Shown piece after piece: positions 1 through 11,953 of a DNA stretch of 64,000 bases. Within the stretch, counting starts at the first letter, position 1. Every line of letters starts with the position of its first letter. The notes beneath the pieces were generated by a model that did no database searches, was not told the DNA's origin, and saw only the letters and a program-made list of their open reading frames with translations. The DNA comes from Pratylenchus scribneri (lineage: Eukaryota; Nematoda; Chromadorea; Rhabditida; Pratylenchidae), in assembly GCA_030063045.1 (NCBI GenBank), contig JAQSEB010000042.1, positions 1,674,001 through 1,738,000 on the forward strand, written 5' to 3'. A program made the translations under genes and the position numbers.

Positions 1-628
1 TGAATAGTAGTCCACCACGGGTCTGGTTGCATCTTGGAATGTGCGCAATCGGGCTTTGATGGTCTCTTCATTGTCATCTGCTCGGCCGCTGGTCTCGCCC
101 CGTTTCATGAGTCGATTCACCAATGTTTGCTCGCTGGCATCAAAGAATATGACCAATTTGCTTGGAAGAATCTTAAAAAAATATTTATTATTCCTTTGTA
201 AAATCGATAAAATTTATACCTCAATCTCGAACTTCACTCCTTGGTTAATGTCGCGAGGATAACCGTCAATGAGGAAACCTTTGGAGCCGGCGACAAATGC
301 TTTGACCATTGCCTCTTTGATCAGGTCCAAAACCGTCTCAAGCGAAACCAATTGACCGGCCTTCATCACTTCCTCCAATTGTTTGCCCAATTCCGAGCCG
401 GAAGTCACTTCGGCTCGCAGCAAATCGCCAGAACTTAAAGTAAATTTTCTTCAATTAAATTTTAATTCTTGACAAAAACCTGAGATGCGTGAATCCATAT
501 TTTTGGACAATTCGCTCACATTGAGTGCCTTTTCCACTGCCTGGCCCGCCAACAATGAAAATTATTGGCACAAAAGCTTTTCGCAACGGTTCAATATCGA
601 TGGATTTACGTTCTATCGGTGGTGCCAT
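1..628 (-). CDS. AK1: adenylate kinase, short cytosolic type (3' end cut by window edge)
   Basis: Nucleoside monophosphate kinase that interconverts AMP, ADP and ATP in the cytosol. The start at 628 opens with MAPPIERKS and leads quickly into the P-loop GGPGSGKGT, as in the AK1 family. Three exons are visible: 628-480, 433-220 and 171 to the edge. They join in frame to give [10 protein letters not shown] and IDGYPRD, the AMP-binding and NMP-lid motifs, then [11 protein letters not shown], the LID region of short-type adenylate kinases. The stop lies beyond position 1. Introns are about 46-48 bp, typical of nematodes. The family assignment is firm; the exact paralogue is not. Confidence 0.93.
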
Positions 629-1000
629 TTTGCAGAATAATTTTTATTTAATATATTTTTCTAAATTATTTAAAGTTTTACAACAACGTATAATATAAAT
701 TTCATTTAGTTTCCATTTAAAGTTATTAAAAGATAAATTAATCATGTTTACGAAAATTCCAATACTTTATAGATAGGTAGCTTTATTTCTTTGGTTTTAT
801 GGTTCTTCATTCCCCAAAAACAACAAATAACAATTGAACAACAATGTTTTTAAATACCAAGAGAGAATAATATTCTGGGGAAAGATATATCAACAAACAA
901 ATTAATATAATATAATATGGGGAAACAATATAATGAATGGGGGAAAATAATCACTATCACACAATATTATCATTGGTCTCATTCAGCGTCTTCAATTGTT

Positions 1001-2735
1001 TTATGCCGTTTCACTGGATCGTTGCATCTTTTCATCATCATCGTCGTTCTTGACATCACTTGCAACTTCTTCTTCTTCGTCACCATCTTCTTCCTTTTTG
1101 CGGCACCACAGACAGTAGATCACAAGGCCAATGAGGATGATTCTGTGAATAAAAATTGAATGATCAGAGGAAAAATTTATTTAAAAAAACTCACAGAACG
1201 ATCACGCCAGCGACAATTCCAATAATCAGTAGAGTATTGCTCGAAGAATCTCCGCTTTCTGCTTGCATTGGTGGTGTTGCTGCAGTCTCATTTGTTATTG
1301 ATCCATTTGTTATTCCACTTGATCCATTTGTTATTCCAGTTGATCCACTTGCCGTTCCTTTTGATCCAGTTGTCATTTCAATTGTCGATTGAGTCGATGG
1401 TAATGGTTTCTTCAGCTCGGGCTTTGGTCCAACCATGAGAATGCCCAAAGCAAAGGAACGAGGCTGAAGAAAATCAAAGATTATTTAAATAAACAAATTG
1501 TAAATCTCACAAAAACAAAGGATTGTCCTTTGCACTTTGGCTCACCCCACTTCTTGGTTTCATCATCCATCTTCCATTGGCCGTTTTCTCTTTTGTGATA
1601 GACCGTTGCCAATTGTGGGAAGAAGTGTAGACTCAGAAGGTGTTTGCCATTGAAGAATTGATCAGCATCAGCAGTCGATTTGATTTCCCAAGTTGATGGT
1701 GTTCGAATGGCCTCGTTTGGAATATTGCAAATTGGTTGATCTCCTTCTTTTCCTTCAATAAATTGAAATCCTTCAGTTGTACCGGGTTTTTTGATTTGGT
1801 ATTCGATTGACGGTTTCCCTTCCTTCATGCCAGAGATTTTCAATTCGACATCCATCTTCCCCTTCCATTCTCCTTTGTTCATCTTGATATACCATGAAGA
1901 AACTGGTTCACCAACTAAAATGCATTAAAATGTAAAGTACTGGTTGGTTGTATTTTGTATAACCTTGATGCAAATGACCATAAATTGATTCGTCCTTTGA
2001 GCGACTCCATCCGATTTCAAGCATTGTCAAAAGAATGCATTTGCCGTCTTTTCCGTTGTATGCTGCCTTGCATTCATTTGCTGCATTATCATTTGGGCAT
2101 TTGCCTTTATAAGCAGGACCTTCGCTAAGTTTCTTCAAGTTAATATTTAGATAGCCAAAGACGAATGGAATTCTGAAATTTAAAAGCAAATTTGATTATC
2201 AATTTAATCAAATAAACCCACAAATTATCGTTGCTTTTCTCCACAATGTCATCATCATTGTCTGCTTCTACTTTGGAAATGCAATCCGTGTTGATATTCT
2301 TCATTTTTGCAGTGAATAAGGCTCGGTCCATTTCATTGACTAACAAATCCACGGTGCAACCTACTTTAGCTGCCATATCATCATAGAACACTTCACTGAA
2401 AAAAAAGAATGTTAAATTTATATGGAAATTATTCGGTTTTAAACTCACATGCTATCCCCGCTGATATCCACATTGCATGGTTTGAATGTTGTATCCTTGT
2501 GTTTGTATATTGTGTAACCATCATCCAATTGCTCCTTCTCAGTGATGTACCAACTATCTTCGGGCAACTCCACAATTTGTTCGTTTGGTATTATTCCGGC
2601 AAGTCCAAGTCCAATCGGTTGTGATTGTTCTTCTGATTGTTGAGCTTCGGCCGCAATGTTGAAGAACATCAGCAGTGTGGTGCAGAAGAGCCAGAGCACT
2701 GTATGTGATGGAAGCAGCGTCGATGGTGGCCGCAT
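1001..2735 (-). CDS. type I single-span membrane protein, unrecognised family
   Basis: Six exons (2735-2449, 2395-2222, 2172-1964, 1914-1511, 1463-1195, 1142-1001) join in frame to about 494 residues. I do not recognise the family. The N-terminus has a signal peptide (LWLFCTTLLMFFNIAAEAQ). A long extracytoplasmic region with scattered cysteines follows, then a Gly/Ser/Thr-rich stalk with short repeats of the type TGITNGSSGITNGS. The membrane span is split by the last intron (LIIGIVAGVIV then LIGLVIYCLW). The tail is short and acidic with a CRKKEED start. An ATG after a TTG-initiated extension was chosen because the signal peptide starts right there. It may be a surface receptor or adhesion protein; nothing more can be said. 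Confidence 0.75.
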
Positions 2736-3984
2736 GATTATTTGTTTGAAGATTGCGTTGTTTATTGAATGAAGTTTTTGTCGTTTGCTTGATGTTGTCA
2801 AGATTTTTTGGTCGTTGAGAATTGTGGTATTGCTAAAAATAAAGTTGGATTTAATTTATTTTATTTTCAATTAAAATTAGATTGATAGGTAATGAACGCA
2901 TTAATCTTGAGGATTGATAAATAGGTAATTAACTCGTTATTCTCGACTCGAAAGTCTCGAGTCCCATTTGCCAGACAGCAGTTGCTGTCATCAGTGACAT
3001 TATCCGAAAAGTTCAATACACAAACCCCAACTTGCTGCCGGACCACTTTTATACTAATCAACTAATGATGGAGCGTCAGAAAAAAAGGCGGAAGATACAT
3101 GGATTTATAAAAAATTTTCCATTTAATATGCTGGGAAGTTTAAAAAGCGCAAGGCGCTGCCCGGAAGGAAAAGGAATATAAAGCGAGGATAAAGAAGTGA
3201 TGATGAAGAAAATGGGATGAATAAAGAAACGATAACGATAATAAATGAAGAAGTGACGGGAGGATGAAGAAGGAAGTAGCGTTTTAAGAATACGAAGGAT
3301 GAAGAAATAATGAAGAATGGAGGAAGGAATAATGGGGGAGGGGATGTATGATGAATGAAGAATGGGCCAGCTTTTATACTAATCAATAATTAAAAAATTG
3401 TGCTTTTTATGAGTCAGGGTTCAGGGATGCGTAAATCATAATATATGGTACTAAAATAATCTACTGTCTATTATACTTACTAATCAATAATCATTGTGCT
3501 TTTTTTTTTGTCAATCCTCAGTCCTCACTCCTCAGTCCTCACTCCTCACTCAGCTCAGTCATTCATTCATTCACTTCACTCAGGAAAAGAAACCGATTTG
3601 GACAAAAAGTCTTTTAAAAAAGAAATAGAATGTTATAAAATAAATCTTAAGAAATGAAGAAATAAGAGGATATGATGAATTTGGAGAAGTTAGAGAAATG
3701 AACATTTTTTATCGATTTTTGTTTTGCAATAGAGGAGTGGAGTTAGATAATATATAAAGATAAAGAGCTTGTCTTGTTCTTGTGCTTGTTGCTTGAACTT
3801 GAACCACATTCCAAATCCACAGTCCATTTCGCACAATTCAATTATTAATTATCACACAATAATAATAGCATTATTATTATTATTTAATGGCTTATTGCTA
3901 ATTTTAATATTTATACTTTTTATACATCCATTTTAAGTTTAGAAATCAGCAGAAGAATTATAATCAAAGTTATTCAAGCAAACA
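2736..3984. other. intergenic stretch with purine-rich and CTCAGT-type simple repeats
   Basis: No gene is supported here. The stretch holds a purine-rich tract (about 3160-3360, GAAGAA/GATGA runs), a short array of TCCTCAGTCCTCACTCC units near 3512-3560, and the string TTTTATACTAATCAA twice (near 3047 and 3371). The upstream region of the histone gene is AT-rich, and I see no convincing promoter motif. Confidence 0.5.
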
Positions 3985-4632
3985 ATGGCAAGGACGAAAC
4001 AAACGGCAAAAAAGACTCCGAGCAGCACCAAAGACAACAAGCCATCAGCTGCACATGTCATTACCACGGTATCTCGAGGAATTCAACAACAATTGGCTAC
4101 GAAGCGGAGCCGCATTCATCCAAAGTACAAGGAGCTCCCGCCGGTTAAGCTTACCACCAAGCGTTACCACAAGAAAGGTTTTTGATTTCATTTCGAATTT
4201 CCAATATTAAATGATAATTTGCAGGGGCGCTGGCACTGAAGGAGATCCGCAAGTTCCAGCGTACGACCAACCAGCTGATTCCGCATCGTCCATTTTATAG
4301 TCTGGTTCGCGAAATTGGGATGCAGGTGGCTGACAATGATATTCGATGGCAAGGGATGGCATTGATTGCACTTCAGGTTTTTCATTAAAACGTTTTGCTT
4401 GATATTAAAACTGTTGTTTAATTTCTAGGAGGCCGCCGAATTCTACCTTGTCAATTTGTTCGAGGATACCAATTTGGCTGCCATTCATGCAAAACGGGTC
4501 ACCGTCATGCCAAAGGACATCCAATTGGTGCGCAAAATTCGCGGCGAGGTATTCAAATAATAATAATTTTTAATTCCTTCAAACAATCATTTTCAGTGCG
4601 AAACTCCTTCGATCGGTTATCGCGGGCCATGA
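3985..4632 (+). CDS. divergent histone H3 variant, CENP-A-like features
   Basis: Four exons (3985-4177, 4225-4376, 4429-4548, 4597-4632) give about 166 residues. The protein starts exactly like canonical H3 (ARTKQTA), so the start is sure, but the tail is longer and diverged. The histone fold is complete: an alpha-N region, [33 protein letters not shown] and [12 protein letters not shown]. Between LVREI and ALQ there is one residue more than in H3, and the helix reads [17 protein letters not shown]. That Trp and the AL-ALQEAAE pattern recall CENP-A rather than replicative H3. The three introns and the extra C-terminal tail also argue against a replicative H3 gene. Product is a chromatin protein; CENP-A identity is inference. 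Confidence 0.88.
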
Positions 4633-5052
4633 AAGAATAAAGGAAAGATGATGGCAATTTCCTATTACCCAAAATATTTTTTTGCTTTATCTCCATTCCC
4701 AATGTCGCTCTTATTTAATATTTGATAATTATTTTCAATTTTTTTCTCCTAAGAAAACATCATATTCCCACGTGCTTCTGTACTAAAATACACATTGCAC
4801 ACATTATTTTGTTAAAGATGCTTTGGATTTTCTAAATTTTGATAAATTCGCAAAATTCGATTAAATTGTTTGGGGGGGGGGGGGTATAAGAATTAATTAT
4901 AATTTACCCAAAGAGTTAAATTAATAATTTATCGATTATCACAGACATTTGTAATAAATTAAGCAAACATTTTTGGAAAATTAGAAATTTTTGAAAAATT
5001 GAATTATCAATTTCCACATCATTAATTTCTTCATCTCATTCATTAGTACAAT
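4633..5052. other. intergenic stretch with a 13-G run
   Basis: AT-rich 3' flanks of two convergent genes. A run of 13 G near 4872-4884 stands out in the AT background. No gene seen. Confidence 0.5.
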
Positions 5053-6036
5053 TTATAGTCCGAGTTGTTTGAGCGTGTCCAAAACTTTTTGTTTGCAATC
5101 ATCAGGATTTGCGACTGTGTGACCAATTGTGTCCGGATGGTCGAAGATTTCGAAATCATTTCCTCCCTAAAAATTAATTTTATTAAAAATTTTAATTCTA
5201 TTTAAAACCTTCATTGTTTTGTCGCCAAAAAAGTGAATTGCTTCATAAAATGGGTTCAAATAACGTAAACAATAGGTTTTGTCCCATCCTTTTGGGAATA
5301 TGTCAATGCTGATTTGGCCACCAATGGAGAATGTTAGGCCATCATTGGGGAATTGTTGACGAAGAGCCGAAACAAATTGCTCCCGGATTGGATTTTCACG
5401 TTCGAATTCAACAAAAGACATACGTTCGGATTGGGTACAGCTACGGCCGCATGGGGAGACATTAATCTACGGAAAAATATATTTAAAACAATTTTTATCA
5501 TTTCTCATTACCATGCCATTACGATGTTCCACAAATGTCCCTCGCTTGAATGGCAATTCCAATTCGGACATATAACGAAGACAAAAATTGGTCAATTTTT
5601 GGCATTTTTCTTCGCCCAATTCTTTGGAAATTGACTGAAAATTAATTTTATATTAAAATAAATAATTAAAATTCATACAGCGATGGGAAGTGGTTTGATG
5701 CCATGAAATCCGGTGAGCCCATTTTCAGCGAATAAAAAATCGAAAATTGTCAGTATTTCATTTCGGTTGGTCGTTCCCGTTCCCAATTGTTCGAAAATTT
5801 TCTCCATATCCGAACCACCAACCACCGCAATTGGGACCCGTTGGCGGATTTCCTTCAAAAATGACATCATTTCATTTGTGATGCTCTAAAATGCGAACGA
5901 TTTTAGAAGTATGTTGAATAAATTAAGAAACCTGTCTTGGTTTGGTGAGTGTGCCATCCACATCGAATAGGAAAATGATTGGTTTCTTCCTTATTTCTTG
6001 GTTAATTCCATTTGCAATTTGGCCATCATTGGACAT
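5053..6036 (-). CDS. PMM2: phosphomannomutase
   Basis: Converts mannose-6-phosphate to mannose-1-phosphate for GDP-mannose and N-glycan synthesis in the cytosol. Five exons (6036-5932, 5885-5679, 5634-5512, 5466-5209, 5166-5053) join in frame to about 268 residues, close to the family length. Motifs visible: LFDVDGTLT (HAD nucleophile Asp and Asp+2), AVVGGSDMEKI, GTFVEHRNGM followed by NVSPCGRSC, FSIGGQISIDIFPKGWDKTYCL and GGNDFEIF. These are the defining blocks of eukaryotic PMM. The ATG at 6036 is preferred; an upstream open frame begins only with a TTG. Confidence 0.95.
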
Positions 6037-6449
6037 TTTTGAAGTGCAAAATTTTAGGGAACTTAATGAATTTTTAAAAATGGAGGGTATGGAAATTGGT
6101 GGAACGGTTTGAAAATAAAGCAATGATGAAAAACGGCACAGTTTTATATTATTTTTAAGAACACGTGGCAATATTCCTGCCAGCAGCCCTATTCAATAAT
6201 TGGATTATTCCTCCGAAAATTAACGGTAAATTATGAAAAATCAAATCAAAATTCATCAGAACAAATATATTTAACTTTTTTTTTTCAATTTTATACAATT
6301 CTTGGAGGGAAAAATAAAATATTGTGGGGATGGGTTTGTTTTTTAAATATGGTCGAAACAAAATTGGTCAACTGCACATTATTTAGCCATAATAATCCAT
6401 TCCAATTTCAACCATTCATATTTTCATCAATTCTTTGCATCAAATCCAA

Positions 6450-7008
6450 TCAATGACTTCGGCTATATTTGCCCCAGATGTGAAGAATGAATACGCTGGC
6501 AATGAAACTGCAAAAAATTGGGAGCATTATTTAAATAAATTAGAATCGAATTTGAATGAAAAGAATTTCATTTTGGTTTCGTAAAGATGAAATTAAAAAA
6601 TTTATCCATTTGCAATTTAACGAAACATTAAATAAATAATTAGCTAATTTCAATTAGAATATTCTTTTTTATTAAATTTAAAAACCGTACACAAGTGACA
6701 TGACCAAAACGGGAACGGGTCCAATTTTCAATCCGGTCGAGTCCTCGGTATAGAAACGCCAAAGTCCTCCGCTGTTTGGGCCTGCTCCGCCAGTGGTACG
6801 AGCCCTGGAATTGGTGGCTCCACCGCCTCCGCCACGACTAAAATAAAAAATTTTATTAAATATTTTAATCCATTTTTAATTAATTTTTAATAATTAAAAT
6901 TGATTTTATATTTAATAAAAAAAGAAACCGTTGTCGAACAGCGCCACCGGCTGCCGAACGAGGGACAACTTTTCCGCCACCTGGTCCTTTTGTTGCAGCA
7001 TCAGCCAT
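6450..7008 (-). CDS. sec-61.B: Sec61 translocon beta subunit
   Basis: Small tail-anchored subunit of the ER protein-conducting channel. Three exons (7008-6929, 6837-6691, 6507-6450) give about 94 residues. The N-terminus is Gly/Ala-rich and disordered. The family block ARTTGGAG...[13 protein letters not shown] is followed by the single C-terminal membrane span ([18 protein letters not shown]). The last splice was placed at GT-GTACGG because only that phase continues the span to a short polar end. Confidence 0.95.
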
Positions 7009-7448
7009 TTTACTCGAATGATTTTATATTCGATTATTTATTTATTCCTTTGATTTAATTAAACATTTATTAAAAAATAAAATTTAAAAAAAATTCTTCG
7101 ATTTTTAAACAAATTAAATTAAAATTAAATTAAAAAATATGCGCAAATTTATTCAATAAAAATGGATTTATAATTGGAAATTGGAGGGGAAGAACTGCAA
7201 ATTGAGGGGAGGGGAGAGGGAAAGACTACACGTGGTCAGCGCTGACTAGGATGGAAGAGAGAAAGGAAGGGAAAATGAACATTGATTGGTTTGGAGTATG
7301 CGAGCGATGAGGGGAAAAGAATGAATAAAATGGTTTAAAAAAAACACAAATAAATACAAATAAAATTGACAGATTTTTGGGTAAAATAAACTCAGAGGAG
7401 ATTCGTAAATATAATTTTTGAAAGACTCATTCATCATCATCAGCCAAA

Positions 7449-9133
7449 TTAAATCGTTTTTTGTACAGTTTTTTGTCGTACAGATTCGGCCAAATGTTGA
7501 AGGGAGATGGCATCTTGGATGGATCCTTGGATTTGGACACTTCCATTCAAATAAGCACTCATCGGCGACAAAGTTCCTTCGACCAAAGCAATCAGAGTGG
7601 ATTTATTCAGTGTGAAATGCACATCCGGCCCAATTGAGGAGGCTAAAATAGGAATAATTAATTATTTTTTTTGGACAAATTGACTTACTTCTTTCGCATG
7701 TCCATCCGCACCATCCTCGTCCATTCCTCAAATCGATGTCAAATTCTGTGCCTAATTCGGTACAAAGAACCCGAAAATGTCGTCCAACTTTTTGTACCAA
7801 TTGTTCATCGAGACATTGGCGAATTTGGCCAATCAATGCGTCCAATTGGGAATCCATTGAAATTATTGGTGGTTGAGAAGTGTCCTATAAATAAACATTA
7901 ATGGATAAATGTCCAAAAAAACCATACATTTGTGCTGTTTATTCCATTTGATTTTTCATCTTCCATCAATAATGTCGTCGTTGTTGTTGAAGAGGATGAA
8001 GAACATTGTTGTTGCGGCTGTTCGGCCATTGTTGCCTTGAAATGGGCGCCAACTTTCCCCATAAGTTGTTGGCCAATCTCAGATTTCATTATGGTTTGAA
8101 AAACGGAAACGGCCGCATTTTCGGCGGGTTTAAGCACTTTCAATTGATTTACGGTGAGCTGTTCCACTTGGATACCGTGAGGACGAAGAAATTGGTTCAA
8201 TTCTTCCTTCAAATTTAATTTTTAAATTGCAAAATAAAACCAAATTTAACTTGGCAATCCAAAAGAATTTTGGCAAGACTGGTCGGATTGGTCAAATCAG
8301 AGAGCAGCCGTTTGGTCAAATGTCGGGTCAATGCAGTATAGGCAAGGGAATGAATTGTCTAAAATTAATGAATAAATAGTGTTAAATAAATTGTCAAAAC
8401 CTGTTCCCTATTTTGGAGGGCGCAACAAACCACCAATGGATCATTGATTTTTGTATAGGCGACGGCCACAATTTCCAACATCCCCCGGTCGGATGTGACA
8501 ATATGGATTGATGGCAATTCGACACTTGTTACCCTAAAAATAGTCAATTAAATCGAAAAATAATGCCAAGAAAACCTCAAATCAACGGTTGTGGCTTTGT
8601 CGACTAAAGGCAGTAATAAAACTGTGCCCTGGCCATAAACTCCCCGTGTTCGACCCAATCGCATCACCACCAACCGTTCATATGGTCCAATAAACTTGAA
8701 TTTTTATCAATATAAATATTATTGATTTTTTTTATTAAAAACCTTGAGTGAGAAGAAAAGAGAAAATGGCAAAGTGAAGAGGAAAAGTGTTGAGGAAAGT
8801 GCGGTAAACGCATATTCAACGATCAAATCGGAAGTTGGCCGATGTTTTTTCCCTTCCTTATCAATGTCCAATGAATTGATGAGTGAATTTATTGGCAATG
8901 GATCATCTAAATTAAATTTATTTACCTATTCTCATTTTTTAAAATCAAAAACCGTTAAATGCTCCATATCGATTTGCAGCAAAATTTTCAGGAGAATTGT
9001 ATGTAAAAATGCTGTTAAATTGTTCTCCGCCATTTATTGATTGATGTGGTTTTTCGTCGTGATGAGCATTCTTTGTGGTTTTTGTAAAAATTCCAACCAT
9101 ATTGGAAAAGTCACCGCAAAACCACCAAAACAT
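7449..9133 (-). CDS. unc-24: stomatin-like protein with C-terminal SCP2 domain (UNC-24/STOML1 type)
   Basis: Membrane-associated scaffold; in C. elegans UNC-24 works with stomatins and DEG/ENaC channels. Eight exons join in frame from 9133 to 7449 (about 457 residues, near the UNC-24 length). After a variable N-terminus there is a hydrophobic hairpin segment, then the band-7/SPFH domain (FIGPYERLVVMRLGR, LLLPLVDKATTVDLR, RGMLEIVAVAYTKINDP). A Ser/Thr-rich linker follows, then an SCP2-type sterol carrier domain with the characteristic end YLNGSVQIQGSIQDAM. The stomatin plus SCP2 order is what defines UNC-24/STOML1. The N-terminal start (9133 or an internal Met near 9100) is uncertain. Confidence 0.92.
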
Positions 9134-9379
9134 TCAGGAAAAATAAGACAAAATAAATGAATTAAATTGTGAATATAAAGAAATATTTCAACGGATAACG
9201 GAAAAAATTCCGTAAACATTATGGAAACATTTATTTATTATTAATTTTTATTCGTCTAAAATTGCATAAAATTTTTAATAATTTAATACATAATTCTAAA
9301 TGGAATGGCAACATATTCCTTAATAAAATATCAAAAATTCAAATCTATAAATTAATTCTAACATCAATTTGCATTTTAT

Positions 9380-11643
9380 TCACACTTTTGGGTTCATCAT
9401 TAGCCATTCTCGGTAGCGTTTCGACTCCGAGGCCATATCGTCCACGGCTCGTCGTTCCTTTTTCCCATCGTCCTTTTGTAGCTCCAAATAAATTCGATCC
9501 GGATTCCCGCCAAAATCCGTAGCCTTTCTTGGAACCAAATGCACGTGAACATGCTGTCGAAATTGAGAATAAATTCACGGATTGTTCCCATTTTTTACCT
9601 CTATTGTTTGTCCAGCAAATGGACCATCCTGAACGCATAAAGTTGTGGAATTTGTTTCATAAATTGTCTCAATCATCTTTTGTAGTTTTTTGGCAACACA
9701 AAAAATGTCCGCCGTTTCCTGATCACTCAAATCGGTTAAACGTTTTGCCAAACGCAACGGTGAAATGAGAATATCTGAAGGAAAAATAAAAACTTAATTT
9801 TTAATTGAATTTTTGGGCTTACGTCCAGGCAAAAGTGGCATCAAATTGACAAAGGCAAATGAATGTGCACTTCTATAGAAAACTTGACTGGGGCAAATTC
9901 GTAAATGCCCAAAATGGAATTCGTCAGAATCTAAAAAATAATTGATTTTCCCTTTTCTCTTTAGGGAAAATACCTTGAATTGCAAATTTCTCATTAAAAT
10001 GCAGGGAATAAAGGTCGGAACGGCGATGTGGAAAAACGGGTTGATTCCGGCGAACCTCCTCCAAATAGGCCAAATCCAATTCAGCGAAACACATATCTTT
10101 TTTAAATTTGAATTTATTATTTAATTTTAATTTAAAAAACCTTCTCTCTCCGAGCATTGCGCAATGACTGCACCCCATGGATCGACGACCATTGAATGTC
10201 CGTAGGAAATTCGTTTCTCGTTATGCTTTCCAGTTTGGGCTGGGGCCACCACATAACATTGTGTCTCAATGGCACGGGCCCGTAAAAGTGACTAAATTAA
10301 TCGGAAAATTAATTGTAAATAATTCAAAAATAAATGTGAAATTTTAAAATGACCAAAAGATTTTAAAATAAAGCTTGAATCAAAAAAAATGGTTCAACCG
10401 ATTTATGGTTTAATACCCTTAATTTTTTGGTCTAACTGGGAAGAAGATTAATTTGAGGAGAGAAGGTCGTCGGTTCTAATCCCACCATGGTCAAATAATT
10501 TTTTTAGATGACCAAAAGTGGGGAAGTTTTTTTGAAATAAGATTTAAAATTAAAATAAATTTCCTCAATAATAAATTAACCTCGTGGAGTGACCAATTGG
10601 AATGCGCTATTCTTTATGTGGGTATATGGTTTGGGTGTCTAAAACAAACCATTAAACCGTTAAAATCTCCAATTTTTTTTCCTCTTTTAAATATTACTAA
10701 AAATAAATTAATTTAATTTTACTCACTTCCCAATGGGCCAATCCGGTGTTTAGGGTAAAAGATGATGGGAAGGAGAGAATTTGAGCACCGCGTTGTCGAT
10801 TATACAAGGACAGCTCTGGAAAACGTAAATCATAGCAAATGCCAAAACCCAAACGGCCAATTGGAGTATCGACCGGTGGAATAAGCTGCAAAAAATTTGG
10901 AATAATTTTGGACTAAAATTAAATTGACCTGATCGCCTTGCGAAGAGAATTCACTTTCCATCAATCGAACTTTCCCGGGTAAATCCAAATCGAATAAATG
11001 CAATTTGTCATAGGCAGCCCGTGTTTTCCCATCCGAATCAATAAGCAAATAAGTGTTTCGTGGCATTCCCGAAGATTTCTATCAAAATTGAAATTAATTT
11101 TAAAAATATTCAAAATTTAATAACCTTATGATGAAATCCGCCCAAAGCTAACCAAAGTGAATTTCGTTTTGCCAATTCTCGGAATTGAGCAATGAATGGA
11201 CCGTCCGCTTCTACCGCCAATTCAATTTGTTCGCCAACATTTCGGCCAATGAAGTCAAAGCATTCAGGCAGGAAGACCATCTAATATATTGAAAGAATTT
11301 ATGTCAATTTTTAATTCATTTTCCCATTTATTTTTCTCCCATTTTTAATGATTTTTAGTCAAAATAATTTAATATTTTCACTTGAATCTATGTCTTATTA
11401 TCAGTATTTACTATTTACCTTGCATCCATTCATTGCACCGGCTCTTTCAATCATTTGTGCGCATCGTTGGAAATTCTCCGTCAAATCATGTTGCACATTG
11501 AGTTGGCAAACCGCAATTAGTGAACGGTGTCCGGATGCACTGGTTGTGGTTGCCATATTCACTTTTGATTGGAACAAACAGTGGAGGGGCTGATTTTTTG
11601 TTGTATTTGGTGAAATAAATTGCCAAATTACTTTTCTGATCAT
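9380..11643 (-). CDS. nft-1: NitFhit fusion: nitrilase-like domain plus diadenosine polyphosphate hydrolase
   Basis: The invertebrate fusion of Nit1 (nitrilase superfamily amidase) and Fhit (Ap3A hydrolase, HIT family). Nine exons (11643-11419, 11280-11125, 11078-10929, 10885-10727, 10291-10141, 10096-9974, 9930-9823, 9774-9599, 9553-9380) join to about 473 residues. Nit part: FLPECFDF (Glu), YDKLHLFD (Lys) and [12 protein letters not shown] (Cys), the catalytic triad. Fhit part: the HIT motif HVHVHLV followed by PRK. The start at 11643 adds a basic, hydrophobic presequence-like leader; the next Met at 11556 would give a cytosolic form, so dual targeting is possible. Intron 5 is unusually long (435 bp) because a SINE sits in it. 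Confidence 0.95.
10360..10507 (+). mobile_element. tRNA-derived SINE-like insertion in an nft-1 intron
   Basis: A body of about 148 bp is flanked by a perfect 11-bp direct repeat, ATGACCAAAAG, at 10349-10359 and 10508-10518, which looks like a target-site duplication. Inside are a perfect Pol III A box (TGGTCTAACTGG, 10428-10439) and a near-consensus B box (GGTTCTAATCC, 10472-10482), 32 bp apart. It lies antisense to the host gene. Confidence 0.7.
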
Positions 11644-11953
11644 TTTTGCAATTCATTTATTTTTATTTGAGGGATTCGCTGAATTTTAGCCAGAAAAACA
11701 TTAAAAATGAATTCATAATTAATATTGATTAGCGAATCCCTCAAATAAATTTATTTGTTAAAATCTAAATTGAAAAAAATATAAAGTAAATTATATAATT
11801 CAATGAATAATTGTGCGAAATATAAAATAATCATCAATGTAATTTTATACTCGATCAAAAAATAACAATTAAATCCACTCAAACAAAATTAAATTGAGCA
11901 TAAAATGATTTGGTATTGATAAAATTATTCAAAATTATATAATTAAAGCATTG

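Noticed and set aside
3123..3386. Minus-strand open frame over the purine-rich tract
   Set aside because: Low-complexity translation (Ser/Phe/Pro runs) caused by the GAA/GGA-rich sequence; no start or homology.
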